NCBI GenBank assembly: GCA_900543845.1
Contig: UQTD01000018.1
Span: 1 to 30,203 of the forward strand
Length of the DNA: 30,203 bases
Direction: 5' to 3'
From: an uncultured Collinsella sp.
Lineage (GTDB): Bacteria > Actinomycetota > Coriobacteriia > Coriobacteriales > Coriobacteriaceae
This document shows, piece by piece, positions 21,972 to 29,548 of the stretch. The notes under the pieces were generated by a model that was not told the DNA's origin, made no database searches, and was given only the letters and a program-made list of their open reading frames with translations. Each line of letters starts with the position of its first letter. Within the stretch, counting starts at the first letter, position 1. Position numbers and translations under genes: made by a program.

Positions 21972-23357
21972 ATGGCTAAAGAACTCGATTTCGACGCTAT
22001 CAAGGCTGCTGCTGAGTCCCATCGTGCTGATATGACTCGCTTCCTGCGCGCTATGATCTCCCATCCCTCTGAGTCCTGCGAGGAGGGCGAGGTTGTCGCT
22101 TGCATCAAAGCCGAGATGGAGAGCCTTGGCTATGACGAGGTCAAGGTCGACGGCCTGGGCAACGTTATGGGCTTTATGGGCGAGGGCGACAAGATCATCG
22201 CCATCGACTCTCACATCGACACCGTCGGCATCGGCAACATCGATAACTGGGATGCCGATCCTTATGAGGGCTACGAGACCGACGAGATCATCTACGGTCG
22301 CGGCGGCTCCGACCAGGAGGGTGGCATGGCTTCTGCTACCTACGCTGCCAAGATGATGAAGGACATGGGCCTCATCCCCGAAGGCTACAAGATCATGGTC
22401 GTCGGCACCGTCCAGGAAGAGGACTGCGACGGCATGTGCTGGCAGTACATCTACAACAAGGACGGCATTAAGCCTGAGTTTGTCATTTCCACCGAGCCCA
22501 CCGACGGCGGCATCTATCGCGGTCACCGCGGCCGTATGGAGATCCGCGTCGACGTTCACGGCACCTCCTGCCACGGCTCCGCTCCCGACCGCGGCGACAA
22601 CGCCATCTACAAGATGGCCGACATCATCGCCGACGTCCGCGCCCTCAACAACAACGGCTGCGACGAGTCGACCGACATCAAGGGCCTCGTCAAGATGCTC
22701 GACCCCAAGTACAACCCCGAGCACTTCGAGGACGCCCGCTTCCTGGGCCGCGGCACCTGCACCGTCAGCCAGATTTTCTACACCAGCCCCAGCCGCTGCG
22801 CTGTCGCTGACTCCTGCGCCATCTCCATCGACCGTCGCATGACCGCCGGTGAGACCTGGGAGTCCTGCCTGGACGAGATCCGTAACCTGCCGGCCGCCAA
22901 GAAGTACGGCGACGACGTGAAGGTCTCCATGTACATGTACGACCGTCCGTCCTGGACCGGCGAGGTCTACGAGACCGAGGCTTACTTCCCCACGTGGATC
23001 AACAAGGAGACCGCTCCGCACGTCAAGGCCCTCGTCGACGCCCACAAGGCCATGTTCGGCGACGAGCGCATCGGCTGCGAGCCCAGCATGGACAAGCGCA
23101 CCGGTCGTCCGCTGTGCGACAAGTGGACCTTCTCCACGAACTGCGTTTCCATCCAGGGCCGCTATGGCATCCCCTGCGTCGGCTTTGGCCCGGGTGCCGA
23201 GTCTCAGGCTCACGCTCCCAACGAGGTCACCTACAAGGACGACCTGGTCACCGCTGCCGCCATGTATGTGGCTGCCCTGAACCTCTACGATCCGAGCCAG
23301 GCCGATGGCGATGCCACCGTGTTCCGCGCCGGTCTGACCAACAACAAGATCGACTAG
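21972..23357 (+). CDS. ygeY: YgeY: M20-family metallohydrolase of purine catabolism
   Basis: The 461-aa product is an M20 peptidase-family hydrolase matching YgeY. Metal ligands are visible: SHIDTV (His81, Asp83), GRGGSDQEGG (Asp114), VQEEDCDG (Glu149-Glu150), and a late AESQAHAPNE histidine. It is longer than E. coli YgeY (about 403 aa); the extra length appears to be in the middle (about residues 215-340), inside or beside the dimerisation domain. In this cluster it is expected to hydrolyse a ureido or amide bond of a purine-derived intermediate before YgeX. The ATG at 21972 follows AAAGG nine bases upstream. Confidence 0.93.
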   Translation: MAKELDFDAIKAAAESHRADMTRFLRAMISHPSESCEEGEVVACIKAEMESLGYDEVKVDGLGNVMGFMGEGDKIIAIDSHIDTVGIGNIDNWDADPYEGYETDEIIYGRGGSDQEGGMASATYAAKMMKDMGLIPEGYKIMVVGTVQEEDCDGMCWQYIYNKDGIKPEFVISTEPTDGGIYRGHRGRMEIRVDVHGTSCHGSAPDRGDNAIYKMADIIADVRALNNNGCDESTDIKGLVKMLDPKYNPEHFEDARFLGRGTCTVSQIFYTSPSRCAVADSCAISIDRRMTAGETWESCLDEIRNLPAAKKYGDDVKVSMYMYDRPSWTGEVYETEAYFPTWINKETAPHVKALVDAHKAMFGDERIGCEPSMDKRTGRPLCDKWTFSTNCVSIQGRYGIPCVGFGPGAESQAHAPNEVTYKDDLVTAAAMYVAALNLYDPSQADGDATVFRAGLTNNKID

Positions 23358-23379
23358 TCCCATTCCTCGATCTTGTTGA

Positions 23380-23404
23380 GCCGGGGGCAGTTTATGCCCC
23401 CGGC
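23380..23404 (+). terminator. Strong GC hairpin after ygeY
   Basis: GCCGGGGGCA (23380-23389) pairs perfectly with TGCCCCCGGC (23395-23404) around GTTTA. There is no T-run, so it may be a partial terminator or processing site that lowers expression of ygeW onwards. About 155 bp of gene-free DNA follows before ygeW and could hold its own promoter. Confidence 0.55.
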
Positions 23405-23558
23405 GCCTCCTGTTGACTTGGGGCCCGCGGTCGTTATCTCCCATGCTTCCTCGACGGTGGCGGGTCCTCGTCATAGCGCTCTGCATGTTCTAGCCACACG
23501 CGCATGCCGGAGCGCATCTACTCATTGCGATCGTTTCACCTTTAGAAAGGACATTTAC

Positions 23559-24761
23559 ATGGACGCCAAGTTTACCGAGCTCGTCGAGCAGCTGAACGGT
23601 CTCGACTTTAAGGGTATGTACGGCAGCGACTTCCTGCACACCTGGGACAAGACCACCGATGAGCTCAAGGCGCTCTACATCGTCGCCGACGCCCTGCGCG
23701 AGCTGCGTGAGAACAACGTTTCGTCCAAGATCTTCGACTCGGGCCTGGCCGTCTCGCTGTTCCGCGACAACTCCACTCGTACGCGCTTCTCCTTCTCTAA
23801 GGCCGCCAACCTGCTCGGCCTTGAGCTGCAGGACCTGGACGAGAAGAAGTCCCAGATCGCTCACGGCGAGACCGTCCGCGAGACCGCTACCATGATTTCC
23901 TTCATGGCCGACGTCATCGGCATCCGCGATGATATGTACATCGGCAAGGGCGACGCCTACATGGCCGAGGTCTCCGAGTCCGTGCAGCAGGCTTACGAGG
24001 ATGGCGTTCTGGATCACCGTCCCACGCTCATCTCCCTGCAGTCCGATTCTGACCACCCCACGCAGTCCTCTGCCGACATGCTCTACCTCATCAACGAGTT
24101 TGGCGGCCTTGAGAACCTCAAGGGCAAGAAGGTTGCCGTCACCTGGGCCTATTCGCCCTCTTACGGCAAGCCGCTGTCCTGCCCGCAGTCGCTGATCAGC
24201 CTGCTGCCCCGCTTTGGCATGGACGTCACCCTGGCTCACCCCGAGGGCTACGACCTCATGCCCGAGGTCGTCGAGCGTGCCAAGGGCTATGCCGCCGAGT
24301 CCGGCACCACCTTTAAGCAGGTCAGCACCATGGCCGAGGCCTTCGAGGGCGCCGACATCGTGATCCCCAAGAGCTGGGCTCCGTTTGCCGCCATGGAGAA
24401 GCGTACCAACCTGTACGCCGAGGGCGACGACGCCGGCATCGCGGCGCTCGAGAAGGAGCTGCTCGCCCAGAACGCCACCCATCAGGACTGGTGCTCCACG
24501 ACCGAGCTCATGGAGAAGACCGCCAATGGCCAGGACACCATCTTTATGCATCCGCTGCCCGCCGACATCTCCGGTGTCTCTTGCGAGCACGGCGAGGTCA
24601 ACGCCGACGTCTTCGACATGCACCGCGTGGGCATGTACAAGGAGGCCAGCTACAAGCCGTACGCCATCGCTGCCATGATGTTCCTGCAGAAGGTTGCCGA
24701 TCCCGCCGCCGCCCTCAAGGCCCTCGACGAGCGCAACACCGCCCGCTGGTTCCAGGCCTAA
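23559..24761 (+). CDS. ygeW: YgeW: ornithine/aspartate-carbamoyltransferase-like protein
   Basis: The 400-aa product matches YgeW (396 aa in E. coli). It has the carbamoyl-phosphate loop STRTR (72-76, in FRDNSTRTRFSFSKA), HPTQSSADMLYL (about 166) and HPLPADI (about 331), where ordinary ornithine transcarbamylases have HCLP. So the carbamoyl-phosphate site is intact while the second-substrate site is altered. Known YgeW proteins lack ordinary OTC/ATC activity. In this cluster phosphorolysis of a ureido compound to give carbamoyl phosphate is the logical role (inference). GAAAGGA precedes the ATG. Carbamate kinase follows 14 bp later, which would collect the carbamoyl phosphate. Confidence 0.94.
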   Translation: MDAKFTELVEQLNGLDFKGMYGSDFLHTWDKTTDELKALYIVADALRELRENNVSSKIFDSGLAVSLFRDNSTRTRFSFSKAANLLGLELQDLDEKKSQIAHGETVRETATMISFMADVIGIRDDMYIGKGDAYMAEVSESVQQAYEDGVLDHRPTLISLQSDSDHPTQSSADMLYLINEFGGLENLKGKKVAVTWAYSPSYGKPLSCPQSLISLLPRFGMDVTLAHPEGYDLMPEVVERAKGYAAESGTTFKQVSTMAEAFEGADIVIPKSWAPFAAMEKRTNLYAEGDDAGIAALEKELLAQNATHQDWCSTTELMEKTANGQDTIFMHPLPADISGVSCEHGEVNADVFDMHRVGMYKEASYKPYAIAAMMFLQKVADPAAALKALDERNTARWFQA

Positions 24762-24775
24762 AGCTGGGCTGAGAA

Positions 24776-25726
24776 ATGGCTAAGCGTATCGTTGTCGCTT
24801 TGGGCGGAAACGCCCTCGGCGCCAACCTTCCCGAGCAGATGGAGGCCGTCAAGACGACTTCCAAGGCTATCGTCGACCTGATCGAGGAGGGCAACGAGGT
24901 CGTCGTCGTGCATGGCAACGGTCCCCAGGTGGGCATGATCGCCAACGCGATGGCTGAGCTCACGCGCTCTAATCCTCAGAAGTACGTTCCCTGCCCCTTG
25001 TCCGTTTGCGGCGCCATGAGCCAGGGCTACATTGGCTATGACCTGCAAAATGCGCTGCGCGAGGAAATGCTCGACCGCAATATCGACAAGGGTGTCGCCA
25101 CCGTGCTCACCCAGGTCGAGGTTGCGGCAGACGACCCGGCCTTTGCCGACCCGGTCAAGCCGATTGGTCCGTGGATGAGCGAGGCCGAGGCCAAGGAGCT
25201 GGAGGCCGACCGCGGCTACCAGTTCATCCACGACGAGAAGCAGGGCTTCCGTCGCGTGGTTGCCTCGCCCAAGCCCGTGAACATCGTCGAGCTCGACACC
25301 ATCAAGTCGCTCGTCGAGTCCAACCACGTGGTGATCTCCTGCGGCGGTGGCGGTATTCCCGTCACCAAGGCCCAAGGCAACCACCTTAAGGGCGCTGCCG
25401 CCGTCATCGATAAGGACTTTGCGGCCGAGAAGCTCGCCGAGCAGCTCGACGCCGATGCCCTGATTATCCTGACGGCCGTGGAGAAGGTTGCCATTGGCTT
25501 TGGCACCGACCACGAGCAGTGGCTCGACACGCTGACCGCGGCTGACGTAAAGCGTCTGTCCGAGGCCAACGAGTTCGGTCGCGGCTCCATGCTGCCCAAG
25601 GTCCAGGCAGCCTCGACATTTGCCGAGAGCAAGCCGGGCCGCACGGCGCTCATCACGCTGCTCGAGAAGGCGCGCGATGGCCTTGCCGGCAAGACCGGTA
25701 CCACGTTTACCGGCGACGCTGAGTAG
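24776..25726 (+). CDS. arcC: Carbamate kinase
   Basis: The 316-aa product is of normal length (YqeA/ArcC about 310). It has VALGGNALG (6-14) and VVVHGNGPQVGM (about 42-53), the nucleotide/carbamoyl-phosphate loops, and SCGGGGIPV and VIDKDFAAEKLAEQL further on. It converts carbamoyl phosphate and ADP to ATP, ammonia and CO2 in the cytosol. The close spacing after ygeW points to translational coupling and a shared purpose: substrate-level ATP from purine breakdown. In E. coli this member of the cluster is yqeA. Confidence 0.95.
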   Translation: MAKRIVVALGGNALGANLPEQMEAVKTTSKAIVDLIEEGNEVVVVHGNGPQVGMIANAMAELTRSNPQKYVPCPLSVCGAMSQGYIGYDLQNALREEMLDRNIDKGVATVLTQVEVAADDPAFADPVKPIGPWMSEAEAKELEADRGYQFIHDEKQGFRRVVASPKPVNIVELDTIKSLVESNHVVISCGGGGIPVTKAQGNHLKGAAAVIDKDFAAEKLAEQLDADALIILTAVEKVAIGFGTDHEQWLDTLTAADVKRLSEANEFGRGSMLPKVQAASTFAESKPGRTALITLLEKARDGLAGKTGTTFTGDAE

Positions 25727-25743
25727 GCATATCTGCACCATTG

Positions 25744-25776
25744 AGGAGGGTGCCCTGCGTCGCGGGGTGCCCTCCT
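25744..25776 (+). terminator. Hairpin after carbamate kinase
   Basis: AGGAGGGTGCC (25744-25754) pairs with GGTGCCCTCCT (25766-25776), using two G-U pairs in RNA, and only three T follow. It is a weak or partial terminator before ygfJ. Confidence 0.6.
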
Positions 25777-25903
25777 TTGTGCTATGGGGAGCCAAGGGGC
25801 GTTCGCTGGAAAACGAGTGCGTGCCTGTTCCGACGGAGTGCGAGCTTGCTATGGTGGGTATAGCAACTATGGTGTCCAAGGCAGCCAGGGGAGGTTTGCG
25901 GAG

Positions 25904-26518
25904 ATGAAACTCGGTTGCGTGATTATGGCCTCGGGCGAGGGCAAGCGGTTTGGCTCAAACAAGATGCTTGCCGATATCTATGGCGAGCCGCTGATTGCCC
26001 GGACCATCGATTCGGTTCCCCGGAGCTTTGACGTCGTGGTTTCGACGCGTTGGCCCGAGGTCGCCCGGATTTGCGAGGACAAGCATTGCCCGTGCGTGCT
26101 GCACGAGGGCGAGCTGCGCAGCGAAAGCGTCCGTGCGGGCCTTTCGTGGGGAGTTGAACGCAACTGGAAAGGTTGCCTCTTTTTGCCGGGCGACCAGCCG
26201 CTTGTGAGTGCGGATTCTTTTGAGGCCATGGTTCGCGCGTTTGACGAGCGTGGCCGCAAGCGTCCGGTACGTCTTGCGTGCAACGGTGAGCCTTCGAGCC
26301 CCGTGCTCTTTCCGGCGGAACTGTTCGATGCGCTTATGTGTCTTGAGGGCAAGGACGGCGGCGGTTCGATCCTCAAAGGCCGTACCGATGTGGTGCTGGT
26401 CGAGGCGCGTGCCTACGAGCTGTGGGACGTCGACACCGCCAAGGGACAGCGACGCATAACGGAGCATATCGCCGCCTGCTCGTATTTTGATCGCGTGGCC
26501 AACAGCATCAATCAATAA
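25904..26518 (+). CDS. ygfJ: YgfJ/MocA-type molybdenum cofactor nucleotidyltransferase
   Basis: The 204-aa product has the nucleotidyltransferase loop MASGEGKRFGSNK (8-20), and LFLPGDQPLVSADSF carries the metal-binding aspartate region. MocA proteins attach CMP to molybdopterin, giving the cytosine dinucleotide cofactor. YgfJ is the member tied to selenium-dependent molybdenum hydroxylases. GGGGAGG precedes the ATG. The frame is open upstream to 25784, but that part crosses untranslated sequence. Its place among catabolic genes suggests it serves XdhD directly. It lies 9 bp before the hydantoinase gene. Confidence 0.92.
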   Translation: MKLGCVIMASGEGKRFGSNKMLADIYGEPLIARTIDSVPRSFDVVVSTRWPEVARICEDKHCPCVLHEGELRSESVRAGLSWGVERNWKGCLFLPGDQPLVSADSFEAMVRAFDERGRKRPVRLACNGEPSSPVLFPAELFDALMCLEGKDGGGSILKGRTDVVLVEARAYELWDVDTAKGQRRITEHIAACSYFDRVANSINQ

Positions 26519-26527
26519 GGAGCAATT

Positions 26528-27895
26528 ATGATCATCATCAAAAACGGCGCGCTCGTGACGCCACAGGGGCTTCGCCGCGCCGATCTTGCCATGGATGGCG
26601 ATAAGATCGCACGGATCGCCGCGGCGATCGAGCCGGCCGAGGGCGATACCGTCGAGGATGCCGCGGGCTGCTGGGTGTTTCCCGGCTTTATCGACGGCCA
26701 CACGCACATGCAGTGCTGGACCGGCATGGATTGGACAGCCGATAGCTTTGAGACCGGTACGCGCGCGGCTGCCTGCGGCGGCACGACGACCATTGTGGAC
26801 TACGCGACGGCCGATCGCGGCGTGACCATGCCCGATGCCTTGGCCGAGTGGCATCATCGCGCCGAGGGAACCTGTACGGCCAACTACGCCTTTCATATGG
26901 CACTCGCCGAGTGGAACGAGCGCAACCGCGCCGACCTTTTAGCCATGCGCGAGGCGGGCGTATCGTCGTTCAAGACTTACTTTGCCTACGATCATTTGCG
27001 CCTGGACGATGCCGAGACGCTCGAGGTGCTCGAGGAGCTCAAGCGTATTGGTGGCATACTGTGCGTGCATTGCGAGAACGGTACGCTGGTGAATGAGCTG
27101 CAGAAGCGCGTGTTTGAGCAGGGTATCCACGGGCCCGAGGGCCATGCGCTCAGCCGTCCGGATGTGTGCGAGGCCGAGGCAGTGAGCCGTCTGCTGTATC
27201 TGGCGCACCTGGCCGGCGACGCACCGGTCAACGTGGTTCACCTTTCGACCAAGCTGGGGCTCGAGGCCATCCGTGCCGCCAAGGCGCGCGGGCAGAAGAA
27301 TATCTATGTCGAGACCTGCCCTCAGTATCTGATGCTCGACGATACGTGCTATTTGGAGCAGGGCGAGGACGGCTTTGCGGGCGCCAAATATGTGATGAGC
27401 CCGCCGCTGCGCCATGCGGGCGACCGTGCGGCACTGCGCGAGGCGCTTGTGGCCGGCGAGATCGATACCATCGCCACCGACCACTGCAGCTTTAATCTGC
27501 ACGGGCAAAAGGACCGCGGGCGCGACGACTTCCGCGCGATTCCCAACGGCGGGCCCGGCGTGGAGCATCGTCCCGTCGCGATTGCCACGAGCTTTGAGGG
27601 ACAGCTGGGCCCCGAGGACCTCTGCCGCCTGATGAGCGAGAACCCGGCGCGCGTGTTTGGCATGTACCCGCGCAAGGGTTGTCTTGCCGAGGGTGCCGAT
27701 GCCGACGTGTGCGTGTGGGATCCCCAGGCGCGCTGGACCATTAGCGCAGCGACGCAGCATCAGGCTGTGGACTACACGCCGCTCGAGGGTTTTGAGGCAC
27801 ATGGCCGCGCCAAGGCTGTGTTTGTGAACGGCGTGCTGGCCGCGCGCGACGGCGAGCCCACCGGAGCCCAGCCCGGTCGTTACGTGCCCCGCTAA
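26528..27895 (+). CDS. hyuA: Dihydropyrimidinase/hydantoinase-type amidohydrolase
   Basis: The 455-aa product is a cyclic-amidohydrolase family member. DGHTHM (His58, His60) and Asp318 in ATDHCSF bind the metals. Lys149 in SSFKTYFAY is the usual carboxylated bridging lysine. CVHCENG (about 179-185) and NVVHLSTK (about 235) supply the other histidines. The family opens hydantoin or dihydropyrimidine rings to ureido acids. In E. coli the cluster member is ygeZ (hyuA). Here it would open a five- or six-membered ring left after purine reduction. The ATG follows AAGGAG. It is the last gene of the + strand block and meets yqeC tail to tail with a 12-bp gap. Confidence 0.94.
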   Translation: MIIIKNGALVTPQGLRRADLAMDGDKIARIAAAIEPAEGDTVEDAAGCWVFPGFIDGHTHMQCWTGMDWTADSFETGTRAAACGGTTTIVDYATADRGVTMPDALAEWHHRAEGTCTANYAFHMALAEWNERNRADLLAMREAGVSSFKTYFAYDHLRLDDAETLEVLEELKRIGGILCVHCENGTLVNELQKRVFEQGIHGPEGHALSRPDVCEAEAVSRLLYLAHLAGDAPVNVVHLSTKLGLEAIRAAKARGQKNIYVETCPQYLMLDDTCYLEQGEDGFAGAKYVMSPPLRHAGDRAALREALVAGEIDTIATDHCSFNLHGQKDRGRDDFRAIPNGGPGVEHRPVAIATSFEGQLGPEDLCRLMSENPARVFGMYPRKGCLAEGADADVCVWDPQARWTISAATQHQAVDYTPLEGFEAHGRAKAVFVNGVLAARDGEPTGAQPGRYVPR

Positions 27896-27907
27896 CAGGG
27901 GGTCCGG

Positions 27908-28642
27908 CTACTTAAGGCTGGTGGCGATGACGGGGCGGCCGAGGGCTGCCTCGAAGTGGTCGGCCATCGTGGGGTCGCTGAGCGTGTCGACTTGGTTGAG
28001 CATGACGCGTGCGGTGCCGAGTTCCAGCGCCTGCATCTCGGCATTGAGCGTCTGGGCGACGCGCTCGGGCGTGGCGATGTCGGTGAGCTCGCAGCCGCAA
28101 CGCTCGCAAAAGAGCTCGGGGCGGTGGACGGCTTCGTTGATGGGCTTGCCGAGCCCCGAGGCGCCGACGACCCAGACGGTGTTGGCCGTGCCAGAGGGAA
28201 TCACCGGCTCCCAGGCGGCGTGGGCCTTGAGCGGGAGCCGCTTGCTGCCGTCCGCCTCGGCTAAGACGTAGCTAAAGCGCTGTGCCAGCTCACCGAGCGG
28301 CTCGGCGGGGGCGGAGAGCTTGCCTGTCTCCGGGTCCAAGACGCCTGCCTGGCAGATACTTCCGCGGCTCATGCCCGCGCAGGCCTCGCAGGTGCAACCG
28401 GGGACATGCGAGGCGCCCGGCTTCCAAGGCGCGGCGTCCAGGCGACGACTCGACCCGTCCCATGGTACGCCGGCAACGGGAAGCATATGCGTGGTGGTGC
28501 AGAGGAGCACGCGGCCGCCAGCGCGCATGAGCTCAAGACCCAGCGCCTTTAGCAAGGTCGACTTGCCGCCACTGCCGATAATCGCGGTAATGCCAGGCTC
28601 GATCCTGAGCGCCGAGGCAAGGTTGCCGCTAACCGTTTCCAT
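27908..28642 (-). CDS. yqeC: YqeC: selenium-dependent hydroxylase accessory protein
   Basis: The 244-aa product has an N-terminal P-loop IIGSGGKST (about 21-29), CTTTHM, and EADGSKRLPLKAHAAWEPVIP (129-149), all typical of YqeC. Two cysteine groups (CTCEAC at 83-88, CERCGC at 179-184) could bind a metal or selenium species; that is my inference. YqeC co-occurs with yqeB and an orphan selD in genomes whose molybdenum hydroxylases carry labile selenium. It is the only maturation gene on the minus strand, so it is transcribed apart from the catabolic block. Start ATG at 28642-28640, preceded by a weak GGCGGTG. Confidence 0.92.
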   Translation of the reverse strand: METVSGNLASALRIEPGITAIIGSGGKSTLLKALGLELMRAGGRVLLCTTTHMLPVAGVPWDGSSRRLDAAPWKPGASHVPGCTCEACAGMSRGSICQAGVLDPETGKLSAPAEPLGELAQRFSYVLAEADGSKRLPLKAHAAWEPVIPSGTANTVWVVGASGLGKPINEAVHRPELFCERCGCELTDIATPERVAQTLNAEMQALELGTARVMLNQVDTLSDPTMADHFEAALGRPVIATSLK

Positions 28643-28744
28643 CTGTTCACCGCCGTATAATACTGTGATAATAAATAATCATCAGAGTAGCGGTCGAACC
28701 GCTTTTGCTCTGCCCAAACCGTAGCACAGGGAGGTGCCCCGGGA
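28643..28744. promoter_or_regulatory. Divergent yqeC-yqeB promoter region
   Basis: TATAAT (28656-28661) reads TATTAT-like on the minus strand, so either gene could use it. An AGCGGT-CGA-ACCGCT inverted repeat (28689-28703) followed by TTTT lies in the yqeB leader and could be an operator or small attenuator. No clear -35 is visible. Confidence 0.4.
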
Positions 28745-29539
28745 ATGCTCGTTTATGTTCGCGGCGCCGGCGATATCGCCACGGGCGTCGCCGCTCGCTT
28801 GGTGCGCGCCGGCGTGTCGGTTGTCATGGCCGACATCGCGGTTCCCACGTGCATCCGTCGCACAATCAGTTTTTGCGAGGCCATTCGCCTGGGCGAGGTC
28901 CAGGTCGAGGGCATTCGCGCTCGCTTGGCACAGACGCCGGCAGAGGCGCTTGCAATTACCGAGGCCGGAGACGTCGCCGTTGTGGTAGACCCCCAGGCCA
29001 AGATGCTCGACGAACTGAAACCCGCTGCCGTGGTCGACGCGATTCTGGCTAAGCGCAACTTGGGCACCACACGCGATATGGCGCCTGTCGTCATCGCCGT
29101 GGGGCCGGGCTTTACCGCGCCGGTCGATTGCGACGCCGTGGTCGAGACCATGCGTGGGCATTTCCTCGGCCGCGTCATCACCCAGGGCTCGCCCCAGCCC
29201 AATACGGGCGTGCCGGGTGTGATCGCCGGCTATGGCAAGGAGCGCGTTATTCACAGTCCCGCCGCCGGCGTGTTTAGGTCCGACCGCGCGATCGGCGACA
29301 TCGTGAGTGCCGGAGACGTAATTGGCTACGCGGGCGATACGCCCATGGTCACGCAGATTGACGGCTGCTTGCGCGGTCTTTTGGCCGACGGCGTTCAGGT
29401 GACCGAGGGCTTTAAATGTGCCGACGTCGATCCGCGCGGCGATGCCAGCTATATCAACTACATTTCGGACAAGGCGACGTCGGTCGGCGGCGGCGTGCTG
29501 GAGGCACTCGCTATGCTTACCGGTGTGTTCCAGGGATAG
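28745..29539 (+). CDS. yqeB: YqeB: selenium-dependent molybdenum hydroxylase maturation protein
   Basis: The 264-aa product matches the YqeB family core. It starts with a Rossmann-like VYVRGAGDIATGVAARLVRAG, and later has VIAVGPGFTAPVDCDAVVETMRGH, GRVITQGSPQPNTGVPG and IHSPAAGVFRSDRAIGD. In E. coli the YqeB protein is about twice as long and includes an XdhC-like part; here that part appears as the next gene. The family marks genomes with selenium as a labile molybdenum-enzyme cofactor. The biochemical step is not established. GGGAGGTG precedes the ATG. Confidence 0.94.
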   Translation: MLVYVRGAGDIATGVAARLVRAGVSVVMADIAVPTCIRRTISFCEAIRLGEVQVEGIRARLAQTPAEALAITEAGDVAVVVDPQAKMLDELKPAAVVDAILAKRNLGTTRDMAPVVIAVGPGFTAPVDCDAVVETMRGHFLGRVITQGSPQPNTGVPGVIAGYGKERVIHSPAAGVFRSDRAIGDIVSAGDVIGYAGDTPMVTQIDGCLRGLLADGVQVTEGFKCADVDPRGDASYINYISDKATSVGGGVLEALAMLTGVFQG

Positions 29540-29548
29540 GAAATTGCA

